Of a stretch of 64,000 nt of DNA, positions 44,044-53,216 are shown one piece after another (positions within the stretch are counted from its first letter, which is position 1; each line of letters starts with the position of its first letter). The notes beneath the pieces were generated by a model, which saw only the letters and a program-made list of their open reading frames with translations, was not told the origin of the DNA and ran no database searches. Location: positions 186,001 to 250,000 of the forward strand of contig NZ_JAHLQO010000005.1 in NCBI RefSeq assembly GCF_018919265.1, read 5' to 3'. The translations under genes were made by a program, and so were the position numbers. This stretch comes from Peptoniphilus ovalis (lineage in GTDB: Bacteria; Bacillota; Clostridia; Tissierellales; Peptoniphilaceae).

Positions 44044-44955
44044 TTATTTATAAACAAAAGTTGAATAAACTATAAATCCATCATCGGATTTTGTGCCAAG
44101 TGAAATTTCAAAATCTCCCGTTGGATCAAATCCCTTTGATTTTAAAGTTTTTGCAACTTCAAATTTATCATTGTATCTAAATACATCTTCCTTATTGCCC
44201 TGTCTAATTCTTATAAAAGGAGTGTATTTAAAAGTACCTGAAAACTTAGCTTGAATTGGGTGAACCATTACAACATTGTCTTCTTTGATATAATAACTTT
44301 CAGCAGAAACTCTACCTTCGTTGCTTGTAAGAATTAAACCTGACTCAATATTTTTAAAGAAATCTGTAATATCAAGCTCTCCCTTTTTCACAATATCTTG
44401 CTCAGCTTCATAAGAACCTGCAGCATATCCAATGACATCAAGTTTAACAAGATTATTTACAAGAGGTCTTGGAGTTAAATTTCTAGTAGTTTCAATAACT
44501 ACATTACCTTCCTCTTTATCAAACTCAACTAAAAAACCTATTACTCTACCAAGTTCTCTCAATTTAAAATAATTGTAACCATCAATAGAATAAGCATTAA
44601 ATGAAACCTTTTGCCCATCTACAAAAACATTTTGTGGTGAATTTATAGGATTAGATTCAGTATCTTTAAGAGACTTTAAATCATCGGATATTCTATTATA
44701 ATCACTTTTTCTGCTTATGTGAATAGTATTAGTTCCTTCGTGATATTTAACATCAAAGCCTTCATCAGTTCCTTCAAGTAAGGCTGCAATGTCTCTTAAT
44801 TTAAAATAATTATTGTCTTTAATATTGTAGCCCTTGACATTAGTAGTCTTTCCATCTAAAACTACATTTTGGTTAGAAACTTTTGTAGCAGCAAATACAT
44901 TTGAACTTAAAAATAAAGCAAAAGCCGACACACCAATTACAAATAATTTTTTCAT
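44044..44955 (-). CDS. Exported protein with two copper-amine-oxidase-N (stalk) domains
   Basis: This 303-residue protein has a signal peptide (MKKLFVIGVSAFALFLSSNV). Two tandem stalk-type repeats follow: GYNIKDNNYFKLRDIAALL (about residues 43-61) and AYSIDGYNYFKLRELGRVIG (about 121-140), each preceded by a short VVLDGK or VFVDGQK strand. The C-terminal ~130 residues are unassigned beta-rich sequence. Such stalk domains decorate the Firmicute cell surface. The gene is followed by DUF1858, which may be co-transcribed. Confidence 0.8.
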   Translation of the reverse strand: MKKLFVIGVSAFALFLSSNVFAATKVSNQNVVLDGKTTNVKGYNIKDNNYFKLRDIAALLEGTDEGFDVKYHEGTNTIHISRKSDYNRISDDLKSLKDTESNPINSPQNVFVDGQKVSFNAYSIDGYNYFKLRELGRVIGFLVEFDKEEGNVVIETTRNLTPRPLVNNLVKLDVIGYAAGSYEAEQDIVKKGELDITDFFKNIESGLILTSNEGRVSAESYYIKEDNVVMVHPIQAKFSGTFKYTPFIRIRQGNKEDVFRYNDKFEVAKTLKSKGFDPTGDFEISLGTKSDDGFIVYSTFVYK

Positions 44956-45050
44956 AACTCCTCCTTAAATTAGTATATCTCTATTGTATTTCAAAAGTAT
45001 GCCCTCGACAAGTGCTATTTTTTAATCTATAATTTAATTGGGGTGATAAG

Positions 45051-46004
45051 ATGGGCAATTTATTTATGGGGTTTAATATAGTCTTTCCCATATTTTTTAT
45101 ATTAGGCTTAGGATTATTTGCAAAACAAAAAGGCTATATAGACGAGAATTTTATTGACAAAGGAACTTGGCTAGTATTTTATATAGCACTTCCATTTAAA
45201 TTATTCTATGACATTAAAAACGCTAAAATCGAGTCCCTTCATTTAAATTATGTAATTTATATTTTAGTAGGAATCTTATTACTTATATTTATTTCTATAT
45301 TAATAGGAAAAATAATTGGCATAAGAGATAACAAAAAATTGTCAGCCTTTGCACATTGTGCATATCGTTCAAACTTCGTATACGTCGGCTTTCCAATACT
45401 AGATATAATCTATGGAGGAAATGTATCGCTTGAACATATAATAGTAGTAGTTGCTTTTGGACTTACACTTTACAATGTGGCGGCAATTGTGCTTTTAACA
45501 TATTATAGCGAGTCTGAAAATAAACACATTTCAGTAAAAGATATATTAGTAAAAATAATTAAAAATCCAATGATAGTTGGAATTTTTGCAGGAGCAATAT
45601 TTAATTTCTTACATATTCCTATGTACTCAGGAATTGATAAATCCGTTGAAATGATTTCAAGAATATCAACACCACTTTCACTAATATTAATTGGAGCAAG
45701 CCTTAACTTTGAAAGTGCAAAAAATGATTTAGGCATAATATTTACATCTGCATTTATAAAAACAGTACTTGCACCACTAATTTTAATACCAATTGGAGTT
45801 ATCCTTGGCTTTACAAATATGGAGCTTGGCATCGCCTATGTATTTTGGGCAACACCATGTGCCGTTAACTGTTTTATATTTACAAGACAGATGAATTCAG
45901 ACCATGTGCTTGCATCAAAAATTATAACAGTGAGCTTTATAATGAGTATCTTGACTTATCCCGTTGGCATAAGTTTAATGAATCACTTTAATCTATTGTA
46001 TTAG
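45051..46004 (+). CDS. AEC (auxin efflux carrier)-family transporter
   Basis: This 317-residue membrane protein has ten hydrophobic segments with the typical AEC layout. Segments include FPIFFILGLGLFAKQKGYI, AHCAYRSNFVYVGFPIL (the conserved N-x-x-Y/F-x-G-F-P segment) and ISTPLSLILIGASLNFE. Bacterial AEC members carry malate, malonate or other organic acids. It starts at ATG 45051 behind GGGGTGATAAG. Its 3' end precedes the SAM riboswitch. Confidence 0.9.
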   Translation: MGNLFMGFNIVFPIFFILGLGLFAKQKGYIDENFIDKGTWLVFYIALPFKLFYDIKNAKIESLHLNYVIYILVGILLLIFISILIGKIIGIRDNKKLSAFAHCAYRSNFVYVGFPILDIIYGGNVSLEHIIVVVAFGLTLYNVAAIVLLTYYSESENKHISVKDILVKIIKNPMIVGIFAGAIFNFLHIPMYSGIDKSVEMISRISTPLSLILIGASLNFESAKNDLGIIFTSAFIKTVLAPLILIPIGVILGFTNMELGIAYVFWATPCAVNCFIFTRQMNSDHVLASKIITVSFIMSILTYPVGISLMNHFNLLY

Positions 46005-46039
46005 ACAAAGACTTGTGATATAATCATTTAAAATTAAAA

Positions 46040-46175
46040 ACTATACCTTATTAAGAGCGGTGGAGTGAATAGGCACTGTGAAGCCCAGCAACCTTTTGAA
46101 GGTGCTAAATCCTACAGATTAATCTGAAAGATGAGGTTTTTATACCCTCACTTTTTGTGAGGCTTTTTTTATGGG
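46040..46175 (+). promoter_or_regulatory. SAM-I riboswitch (S box) with terminator, upstream of metK
   Basis: The S-box core CTTATTAAGAGCGGTGGAG runs into TGAAGCCCAGCAACC and GGTGCTAAATCC. The closing P1 strand GATGAGG pairs with CCTTAT. The terminator CCTCAC/GTGAGG plus seven Ts is at 46146-46170. It would shut off metK when SAM is plentiful. Confidence 0.95.
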
Positions 46176-46213
46176 ATAATTTTTAATTAATATAAAATTT
46201 ATAGGAGGCAAAA

Positions 46214-47383
46214 ATGAAAAAATGGCAATTTAGTTCAGAGTCTGTAACAGAAGGCCATCCAGACAAAGTTTGCGACCAAATTTCAGATGCAATTCTAGAT
46301 GCAATCCTTGCAGAAGACAAGGGAGCAAGAGTTGCATGCGAAACTATGGCATCAACTGGAATGATTGTAATAACTGGAGAAATTTCTACAGAAACTTATG
46401 TAGACTTTGAAAAAATAGCAAGAGATGTATTAAAAGATATTGGATACGACAGAGCAAAGTACGGATTCGATGGAACAACTTGTGCAGTATTATCAGCAAT
46501 AAAAGAACAATCAAAAGATATAGCAATGGGTGTTGATAGATTTAAAGAAGAAGGAGTAGATGAACTAGATTCCTTTGGAGCTGGAGACCAAGGAATTATG
46601 TTTGGATATGCTTGCAACGAAACAAAAGAGTTAATGCCACTACCAATCTCCCTTGCACACAAACTTTCTAGAAAACTTACAGAAGTTAGAAAAAACGGAA
46701 CACTTGACTATTTAAGACCTGATGGAAAAACTCAAGTAACTGTAGAATACGAAGAAGAAAAACCTGTAAGACTTAAAAATGTTGTAGTATCAACTCAACA
46801 CGCACCAGAAATTTCAATTGAACAAATTAGAGAAGACATTAAAAGAGAAGTAATTGAAACAGTAGTGCCAGAAAATTTACTAGATGACGAAACAGAATAC
46901 TTCATCAATCCAACAGGCAGATTTGTCCTTGGTGGACCAATGGCTGATGCTGGACTTACTGGTAGAAAAATTATTGTAGACACTTACGGTGGATACTCAA
47001 GACATGGCGGCGGTGCATTCTCTGGTAAAGATCCAACAAAGGTTGATAGATCAGGAGCATATTACGCAAGATATGTTGCAAAAAATATAGTAGCAGCAGG
47101 ACTTGCTGATAAAGTAGAAATTGGACTTGCCTATGCAATTGGAGTAGCAAGACCAACATCAGTTTATGTAAACACATTTGGCACTGGAAAATTATCTCAC
47201 GAAAAGATTGAAGAAATAATTATGGAAAACTTCGACATGAGACCAGCTGCAATAATTAAAAATCTAGATCTATTGAGACCAATATATAGACAAACAGCAG
47301 CATATGGACATTTTGGAAGAGAAGATTTAGACCTACCTTGGGAAAAGACAAATAAAGTTGAAGATTTGAAGAAATATTTATAA
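46214..47383 (+). CDS. metK: S-adenosylmethionine synthetase
   Basis: This enzyme makes SAM from methionine and ATP. It has 389 residues. The signatures are [20 protein letters not shown] at the N-terminus, [15 protein letters not shown] for the P-loop-like region, and [20 protein letters not shown] near residue 260. AGGAGGCAAAA precedes the start. Control by the SAM riboswitch is direct feedback on the product. A terminator follows. Confidence 0.97.
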   Translation: MKKWQFSSESVTEGHPDKVCDQISDAILDAILAEDKGARVACETMASTGMIVITGEISTETYVDFEKIARDVLKDIGYDRAKYGFDGTTCAVLSAIKEQSKDIAMGVDRFKEEGVDELDSFGAGDQGIMFGYACNETKELMPLPISLAHKLSRKLTEVRKNGTLDYLRPDGKTQVTVEYEEEKPVRLKNVVVSTQHAPEISIEQIREDIKREVIETVVPENLLDDETEYFINPTGRFVLGGPMADAGLTGRKIIVDTYGGYSRHGGGAFSGKDPTKVDRSGAYYARYVAKNIVAAGLADKVEIGLAYAIGVARPTSVYVNTFGTGKLSHEKIEEIIMENFDMRPAAIIKNLDLLRPIYRQTAAYGHFGREDLDLPWEKTNKVEDLKKYL

Positions 47384-47389
47384 TTTTGT

Positions 47390-47427
47390 TGTAGCAGACT
47401 GCCTAAGGGCAATCTGCTTTTTTGTTT
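47390..47427 (+). terminator. Terminator after metK
   Basis: GCAGACTGCC and GGGCAATCTGC pair around TAA and are followed by Ts. The repeat block begins just beyond. Confidence 0.85.
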
Positions 47428-47880
47428 TTTTCTTGCTACACCTTAGCAGCCTGTCCTTTAGGACTGTCTGCTTCTTTTCTACGCTTTCTCTCTTGTACGG
47501 ACAGCCCTGAAAGAAAGGGGCTGTCCTCTTATACTATTCTTTAGCGAACTGCTGCGTGCCATAGAGGGCTGTCCCTTGCAATTAAAAAATTAACATCATT
47601 TTTTGGTAAACATAATTAATATGAATAATTCAAAAAAAGAAAGGGGCTGTCCTCATATGCTGCTTTTGATGCTTTCCCTGCTTTATGGGACTGCTGCGTA
47701 CTTTGTATTTGCGGGGACTGCCGCGTGCCCTATGGGTATCCCAAACTCCATAAACTTAATTCTTTTACAGATTATTATCATCCTAATTTGTTTTTATTTT
47801 TATTAGTTACGGGACAGTCCCAAAAATCCCCCAACTTCTTCGACTGCAGCCCTCTTCCCAATATAATCCAAAAAGCCACC
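47428..47880. repeat. Palindromic-repeat block between metK and glsA
   Basis: The block begins TTGCTACACCTTAGCAG and includes AGGGGCTGTCCTC, GGACTGCCGCGTGCCCTATG with its GGTATCCC continuation, and GGGACAGTCCC. A small open frame at 47603-47806 spells out the repeat and is not a gene. Confidence 0.8.
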
Positions 47881-47975
47881 CAAACTCAAATAAAAAATAA
47901 ATTGACAATAAAATAACCATGCTGTAATCTATAAATTAGGAAAACAATTACATTTACAGAAAGAAGGTGAGTACA

Positions 47976-48899
47976 ATGATTTATTCAGAAGAAGTTTTGC
48001 AAAAAACTTTAAATCTTGGCAAAAAATATTTGCACGAAGGTGCCGTTGCAGATTATATTCCTGAACTTGCAAAGGTAGATGCAAATAAAATTGCCATTTC
48101 TGTTATCGAAAATGACGAGCTTCACTCAGTCGGCGACTCCAAAGTAAAATTTTCAATCCAATCAGTTGTAAAAGTCATACTTTATTCAATTGCAATGGAT
48201 AATTACAGTGTCGATGAACTTAAAAAATACGTTGGAGTAAAACCTTCCGCAAAAGCATTTAACAGCGTCATAGAATTAGAGCTTTCAGACAAAAGCATCC
48301 CAGTCAATCCCTTCATAAATGCAGGCGCAATAGTAATAGTTGCAATTTTATATAATATTTATAAAGGCGAAACTTTTGACATTATTCTTAAAAAAGCGCG
48401 AGCATTTCTAGGTGATGATGTTGACTACAGTAGAGAAATTGCAGAGTCAGAGAAAGAATCTTCTTTCACAAACAGAACTTTAATTTATTTAATGCTTTCA
48501 AGAGGAATAATACCTAACGATATACAAGTAGAAGAAGTGCTAGATACATATTTTAAAGCTTGTTCCATACTTGTAAACACAGAAAATCTTGCTCATATGT
48601 CCTACGTGCTTTCAAACAATGGCAAAAACCTAAAGGGCGAGGAAATAATTACAGAAAGAGAATCAAGAATATTAAGATCACTTATGGCGACTTGCGGAAC
48701 TTATGACTATTCAGGCGATTTTGCAATTAGAGTAGGACTTCCTGCAAAATCAGGAGTTGGCGGCGGCATAGTAACTGCATCTAATAAAAATACTGGACTT
48801 GCAGTATATTCACCAAGGCTCGACAGCCACGGGAATTCATACTGTGGAGTTAGAATGTTGGAATTCTTATCCAAAGAATTAAATTTATATATTTACTAA
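47976..48899 (+). CDS. glsA: Glutaminase A
   Basis: This beta-lactamase-fold amidohydrolase converts glutamine to glutamate and ammonia. It has 307 residues. The catalytic SxxK is Ser63-Lys66 in FSIQSVVKV. NPFINAGAI, the Tyr-containing YSGDFAIRVGLPAKSGVGGG and the C-terminal SYCGVRMLEFL are all in place. ATG 47976 lies behind AAGGTGAGTACA; a GTG at 47967 overlaps this site and is less likely. The next gene, 11 nt away, is the AGCS symporter, a pairing like glsA-glnT. Confidence 0.93.
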   Translation: MIYSEEVLQKTLNLGKKYLHEGAVADYIPELAKVDANKIAISVIENDELHSVGDSKVKFSIQSVVKVILYSIAMDNYSVDELKKYVGVKPSAKAFNSVIELELSDKSIPVNPFINAGAIVIVAILYNIYKGETFDIILKKARAFLGDDVDYSREIAESEKESSFTNRTLIYLMLSRGIIPNDIQVEEVLDTYFKACSILVNTENLAHMSYVLSNNGKNLKGEEIITERESRILRSLMATCGTYDYSGDFAIRVGLPAKSGVGGGIVTASNKNTGLAVYSPRLDSHGNSYCGVRMLEFLSKELNLYIY

Positions 48900-48910
48900 G
48901 AGGTGAAATC

Positions 48911-50059
48911 ATGGCAATATTTGAAAAAATGCTATCTGCAGTAAATGGAGTACTCTACTACCCTATTCTAATAATAGTATTAATAGCATGTGGACTTTAT
49001 TTTACAATCAGAACAAAATTTATCCAAATAAGATTTTTAGGAGAATCATTTAGAGTAATCACAGAAAAACCAGAAGGCAAAGACGACGTATCATCTTTCC
49101 AAGCACTTATGGTATCAACAGCATCAAGAGTAGGTACAGGAAATATCGTCGGAGTTGCAAATGCAATTTGCTTAGGAGGACCTGGAGCAGTATTTTGGAT
49201 GTGGCTTATCGCACTTATAGGCGGCGCATCAGCATTTATTGAATCCACACTTGCACAAATTTATAAAAAGCGTGGAGATGACGGAGTAAGCTACGGAGGA
49301 CCATCATATTATATCGAAAACGGACTTGGCTCAAGAGCAGTTGGAGTAATATTTGCAATAGCACTTATCGCTACATATGCAGTTGGATTTAATATGCTTG
49401 CATCCTTTAACTTCCAAGATTCATTTAAAGTTTACAGCTTTTACACACCAAAACAAACACCATACATCATAGGAGCAATACTTGCATTAATCTCAGGATA
49501 TTGTATCCTAGGTGGCGGCAAGAGAATTATAAAATTCACATCACTACTTGTACCATTTATGGGAATAATCTTCGTAGTTATGGCAATAATAATGATAGTT
49601 ATAAATATAGAAAATGTGCCATCAATGTTTGCACTAATATTTGAAGACGCTTTTAACTTCAAGGCTATCTTTGGTGGAATTGCAGGATCAGCAATGGTAG
49701 AAGGAATTAAAAGAGGACTTTACTCAAACGAAGCTGGTATGGGTTCAGCACCAAATGCAGCAGCATCAGCATCAGTATCTCACCCAGTAAAACAAGGTTT
49801 AGTTCAAATGATATCAGTATTCCTTGATACATTAGTAATCTGTTCAGCAACAGCATTTATGTCACTTGCATCTGGCATCACTCCAACAGAAGAACTTGCA
49901 GGAGCACCATTTGTACAAGCATCATTATCTACAGTATTTGGACATTATGGAAATATATTTATCACAGTTGCACTTGCACTATTTGCATTTACAACACTAC
50001 TTGGAAATTTATATTACTGCGATTCATGTCTTACTTATCTAAACAAAAAAGTCCCATAA
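48911..50059 (+). CDS. AGCS sodium:alanine/glutamine symporter, N-terminal 382 residues (ends at an in-frame TAA)
   Basis: This is the bulk of an alanine/glycine/glutamine:cation symporter. It has the family segments STASRVGTGNIVGVANAICL, GGPGAVFWMWLIALIGGASA, LYSNEAGMGSAPNAAASA and LGNLYYCDSC. The frame stops at TAA 50057-50059 after LNKKVP. Translating past that stop in the same frame continues KGF and then the remaining two helices of the family, so one codon interrupts an otherwise full-length gene. It may be a pseudogene, a real nonsense variant in the sequenced strain, or two cooperating peptides. glsA upstream suggests glutamine uptake. Confidence 0.85.
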   Translation: MAIFEKMLSAVNGVLYYPILIIVLIACGLYFTIRTKFIQIRFLGESFRVITEKPEGKDDVSSFQALMVSTASRVGTGNIVGVANAICLGGPGAVFWMWLIALIGGASAFIESTLAQIYKKRGDDGVSYGGPSYYIENGLGSRAVGVIFAIALIATYAVGFNMLASFNFQDSFKVYSFYTPKQTPYIIGAILALISGYCILGGGKRIIKFTSLLVPFMGIIFVVMAIIMIVINIENVPSMFALIFEDAFNFKAIFGGIAGSAMVEGIKRGLYSNEAGMGSAPNAAASASVSHPVKQGLVQMISVFLDTLVICSATAFMSLASGITPTEELAGAPFVQASLSTVFGHYGNIFITVALALFAFTTLLGNLYYCDSCLTYLNKKVP

Positions 50060-50068
50060 AAGGGATTT

Positions 50069-50323
50069 ATGATTATTTATAGAATTATTGCAGCAATATT
50101 AATATTTGTCGGAGCGACAATGGAGATGGATGTAGCTTGGAATATTGCAGATTTATTAATGGGAATCATGTGTTTAATTAACATACCTTCAATCTTTATC
50201 CTTGGCAAATATGCACTAAGAGCATTAGACGATTACAAGAGACAAAAAGATAGAGGCGAAAACCCAGTATTTAAAGCTGAAAGCATTGGAATAGATGCAA
50301 CTAAGTTAGATTATTGGAAATAA
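50069..50323 (+). CDS. AGCS symporter, C-terminal remainder (84 residues)
   Basis: This is in the same frame as the preceding piece (386 codons from its ATG). It begins MIIYRIIAAILIFVGATMEM and ends with a charged tail (DDYKRQKDRGENPVFKAES), as AGCS C-termini do. AAGGGA lies only three bases before its ATG, so reinitiation is possible but not ideally spaced. I do not think it is a separate family. Confidence 0.7.
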   Translation: MIIYRIIAAILIFVGATMEMDVAWNIADLLMGIMCLINIPSIFILGKYALRALDDYKRQKDRGENPVFKAESIGIDATKLDYWK

Positions 50324-50342
50324 GAAGTTTATAGAAAATATC

Positions 50343-50380
50343 GATACGGATTGTCCTTGGGGACTTTCCGTTTTTTTAAT
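50343..50380 (+). terminator. Terminator after the AGCS gene
   Basis: ACGGATTGTCC and GGACTTTCCGT pair around TTGG and are followed by seven Ts. Confidence 0.8.
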
Positions 50381-50855
50381 TTGTGGGGATTGATGTCTGC
50401 TTCTTTTGCCGCTTCTTTTCTTTCTATGCCTTAGCAGGCTTCTTTTTAATGATAGTAAATCGAGTGTGAACACGAGATTTACGTTCTTTACAACGAAATC
50501 AACTGAAAGGAAGATTGAGTTGAAAAGAATCTTATGCACAGCGAGGGCTGTCTGCTTATTTTTCACGCTTTCTTTCTTATACGGACAGCCCTGAAGGGCA
50601 GCCCGTTTTGCTTCTTTTTGTTGCCTGCTTCTTCTGGGACTGCCGCGTGCCCTATGGGTATCCCTTCCTATTAATTTAAATGTCTTGTCATTTTTAAATC
50701 TTCATGAAAATTAAGTTTTAAAATTTTATAAGGGGCTGTCCTCGTCCGGCAACTAATCGATGACTTCCCCATCAATTACATAAAATTCTGGGACAGTCCC
50801 AAAAATCAACAACATCCCCAAAAATCCCCCAACCACCCATCTCCAAAAAGAGCAA
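50381..50855. repeat. Repeat block between the AGCS and amidase genes
   Basis: A structured AATGGTAG-type repeat (50449-50560) is visible; its stem GTAAATCG...GAGATTTAC and the stem GTTCTTTACAAC/GTTGAAAAGAAT are intact. It is followed by GGACAGCCCTGAAGGGCAGC and by the cassette GGGACTGCCGCGTGCCCTAT (50638 on). A spacer shared with 38.5 and 51.5 kb and GGGACAGTCCC complete the block. Confidence 0.85.
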
Positions 50856-50856
50856 A

Positions 50857-50887
50857 AAAATAAAGGCTCTAAGCCTTACTAAAATAT
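50857..50887 (-). terminator. Terminator after the amidase gene
   Basis: On the minus strand AAGGCTTAGAGCCTTTATTTTTTT forms a short stem (AAGGC/GCCTT) with a T run. Confidence 0.7.
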
Positions 50888-50898
50888 GTACAATAGTA

Positions 50899-51372
50899 TT
50901 AAATACTACTTTTAAATTCCCACCACTTCTGCCAATTGTTTGCACTCATTGATCCTGGGCAAATCTTTCTCGATGCATCGTAATGTCTCACAACTCTACC
51001 CAGTGGAATGTTATAAAACTTCATAAGCTCCCTAATCAACACTCTCGCATTTTCAAGAGCCACTTCATAATCAGAATCAGGATTGATACAAATCTCAACT
51101 CCAATGGAATTATTGTTATAAATTCCAAATCTGCCGCGACCATCTCCACAGTGCCAAGCAGACCTACTTGTCTCAACAGTTTCCACAACATGCTTATCAT
51201 CGACAAAGTAATGTGCCGAAGCATTTCGATTGCCACCATTAAAATACTTGTAATGATTCATTGCTCCTGCACCTTTATTTCTGTTGCCAGTATCATGAAC
51301 AACGATATAAATTGGTTTCGCTCCTCTTCTACTAGAGTGATTGTAACGAATAAGTTTTTTCTCGATTTTCAT
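50899..51372 (-). CDS. N-acetylmuramoyl-L-alanine amidase (amidase_2, phage-endolysin type)
   Basis: This 157-residue zinc amidase cleaves the bond between muramic acid and the peptide stem. Zn ligands are His26 (VVHDTGN), His130 (VRHYDAS) and Cys138 (RKICPG). The segment SAWHCGDGRGRFGIYNNNSI is typical of T7-lysozyme-like endolysins. It has no signal peptide and no wall-binding domain, so it needs a holin or lysis to reach the wall. GGAGGAAATA precedes the start. No other phage genes are visible; it may belong with the sigma/YvrJ set nearby. Confidence 0.9.
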   Translation of the reverse strand: MKIEKKLIRYNHSSRRGAKPIYIVVHDTGNRNKGAGAMNHYKYFNGGNRNASAHYFVDDKHVVETVETSRSAWHCGDGRGRFGIYNNNSIGVEICINPDSDYEVALENARVLIRELMKFYNIPLGRVVRHYDASRKICPGSMSANNWQKWWEFKSSI

Positions 51373-51389
51373 TATTTCCTCCTTTTATA

Positions 51390-52250
51390 ATCCTTCCAAT
51401 GGGGACACAGTCCCCACGACTGCAACCCTCGCAGGCTCCCTTTTAATGGTAGCAAATTTTCCTAGAGGCTGCTGCGTGCCCTAGAGGGCTGTCCCTTCTT
51501 ATTAATTTAATGTCTTGTCATTATTAAATCTTAATGAAAATTAAGTTTTACTAATTTTATAAGGGGCTGTCCTCATCAATTACAAAAACTGGGACAGCTG
51601 TGTGCCCTGTGGGTATCCCAAACTCCATAAACTTAATTCTTTCATAAATTATTATCATCCTAATATATTTTTATTAGTTCCGGGACAGTCCCAATCCCCT
51701 CAACTTCTTCGACTGCAACCCTCGCAGGCTACTCTTAAATGGTAGCAAATTTTAATTTGCGTTCTTCACTCCTATAATGAAGCCTAGCGAAATTATAGAA
51801 GATGAAGAACCAACGACACAGCGAAGGATATCTGCTTCTTTAGATTTTTTAAATCTAAGGGCAGCCCGTTTTGCTTATTTTTGTCGCCTGCTTCTTTTTC
51901 ATGTTTTCTTTCTTATACGGACAGCCCTGAAGGGCAGCCCGTTTTAGCTTTGGTATCCCCATTAACTACTACATTAGCAGTCCTAGTATGCTATGTTTTA
52001 GGTGCTTTCCCTGCCCCGTTGTTTTTTCAGTCAGAGGACAGCCCCTTTTTTCCTCTTCATATTTCTATTTTATTAGTTCATTATGACTTTAATGTTTTTT
52101 TATCGACAACAAGGGACAGCCCTCTAATCTCTTATCCCCTTAACTTCTTCTTCCCCACCATCGGGGACGGTCCCCTTGCAAACCTGACAGGGATACCCAC
52201 AGGGCACGCAGCAGTCCCCCATCAGAAAATTCACAACCCACCCAACCACC
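51390..52250. repeat. Repeat block between the amidase and sigma-factor genes
   Basis: The block carries the GGGCTGTCCC/GGGACAGTCCC cores. A copy of the 38.5-kb spacer occurs at 51488-51590 and one structured repeat at 51738-51840. GCCTGCTTC is followed by GGACAGCCCTGAAGGGCAGC, and near 52190 a reverse-oriented cassette reads GATACCCACAGGGCACGC. There is no convincing coding frame. Confidence 0.82.
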
Positions 52251-52253
52251 ACA

Positions 52254-52823
52254 TCACAACTTCCCGGCGATGTACTTTCTCAAATTCTCGATGGCATTTC
52301 TCTTCAGATTGACCACAGTCCACTTGGAAATCCTAAGGTAATCTGCAATCTCGCTAAGACCAAGCCTTTCATAAAAATATAAAACAACCACCTCCTTCTG
52401 CCTTGGAGTCAAAGCGTCAAGAGCATCCTTTAAAACCTCAAGCTTCTCCCCTTCTAAAAACTCCATCTCAATATCTTCATCTGAAGCCAAAGTATCAAAG
52501 ACACTTAAATCATCATCTCCCTTCTCATCACTCACATGAGTATCAAAATTTTTGAGATATTTATATGTATTGAGATAATGGTACATCAAATAGGACTTCA
52601 CATATTTTAAGAAAGACCTTTTGTTGTCAAAATTCTCAATACAGAAAAGAACCATTGCCACACCATCTGAATATAAATCTTCAAACTCATTAAAAATAGG
52701 GCAATACTTCTTAATAGATGAGCGAATAAGAGGATCAAGCATCTCGACGAGCTGCGCCTTGGCACGATTCTCGCCAATGAGTGCTAACTTTAAAATTTTG
52801 TCAAAATCTTCGTAATTATTCAA
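52254..52823 (-). CDS. RNA polymerase sigma-70-family (SigO/ECF-like) factor
   Basis: This 189-residue protein has a region-2-like N-terminus (LDPLIRSSIKKYCPIFNEFE, then YLMYHYLNTYKYLK) and a region-4 helix-turn-helix (LTPRQKEVVVLYFYERLGLS, then ISKWTVVNLKRNAIENLRKY). Region 3 is replaced by an acidic linker. The start is TTG 52823 after AAGGAGGACATTAA. In Bacillus the SigO (YvrI) gene neighbours yvrJ. The nearby YvrJ gene is therefore of interest. A 24-bp tandem repeat lies upstream. Confidence 0.85.
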   Translation of the reverse strand: MNNYEDFDKILKLALIGENRAKAQLVEMLDPLIRSSIKKYCPIFNEFEDLYSDGVAMVLFCIENFDNKRSFLKYVKSYLMYHYLNTYKYLKNFDTHVSDEKGDDDLSVFDTLASDEDIEMEFLEGEKLEVLKDALDALTPRQKEVVVLYFYERLGLSEIADYLRISKWTVVNLKRNAIENLRKYIAGKL

Positions 52824-53005
52824 ATTAATGTCCTCCTTACATAAATTATAAGGATATTATAAAACATTTGTTTTGATAAGTCAATATGATAAGAATAATT
52901 TTTCAAACTTTTGTTTATTTTGGTGAAAAATAAAAACTCATATAGAGTTTAGATTAGGTAAGTGAATATTTTTGAAAATAAAAAATAAATTTATCTAATA
53001 ATATC

Positions 53006-53115
53006 ATTCTGTAATCTTTTAAAATTAGCATTCTGTAATCTTTTAAAATTAGCATTCTGTAATCCTTTAAAATTAGCATTCTGTGATCCTTTAAAATTAG
53101 CATTCTGTGATCTTA
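53006..53115. repeat. 24-bp tandem repeat (about 4.6 copies) upstream of the sigma gene
   Basis: The unit ATTCTGTAATCTTTTAAAAT plus TAGC starts at 53006, 53030, 53054, 53078 and 53102. Copies differ by one or two bases, for example GTAATC against GTGATC. The spacing is exact, with no spacers, so it is not CRISPR. It occupies the sigma gene's promoter side. Confidence 0.85.
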
Positions 53116-53157
53116 CTATTAATAGATTTTTATGATCTTAACTTATAAAAATATGTA

Positions 53158-53195
53158 AAAAGAAAAACCCAGGGATTTTTCCTTGGGTTTTCTTT
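53158..53195 (-). terminator. Terminator after the S-layer gene
   Basis: On the minus strand AACCCAAGG and CCTGGGTT pair around AAAAAT, followed by Ts. Confidence 0.85.
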
Positions 53196-53216
53196 ATTTT
53201 AATTAGATAAGTCTAA

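Noticed and set aside
47603-47806. 67-residue frame between metK and glsA
   Set aside because: It runs through repeat cores and the cassette; no ribosome-binding site and no domain.
50899-52823. A prophage, suggested by the endolysin-type amidase
   Set aside because: No capsid, terminase, portal, integrase or holin gene is seen in the window; the amidase stands alone among repeats.
53006-53115. CRISPR array
   Set aside because: The 24-bp units abut directly with no spacers and no cas genes are present.
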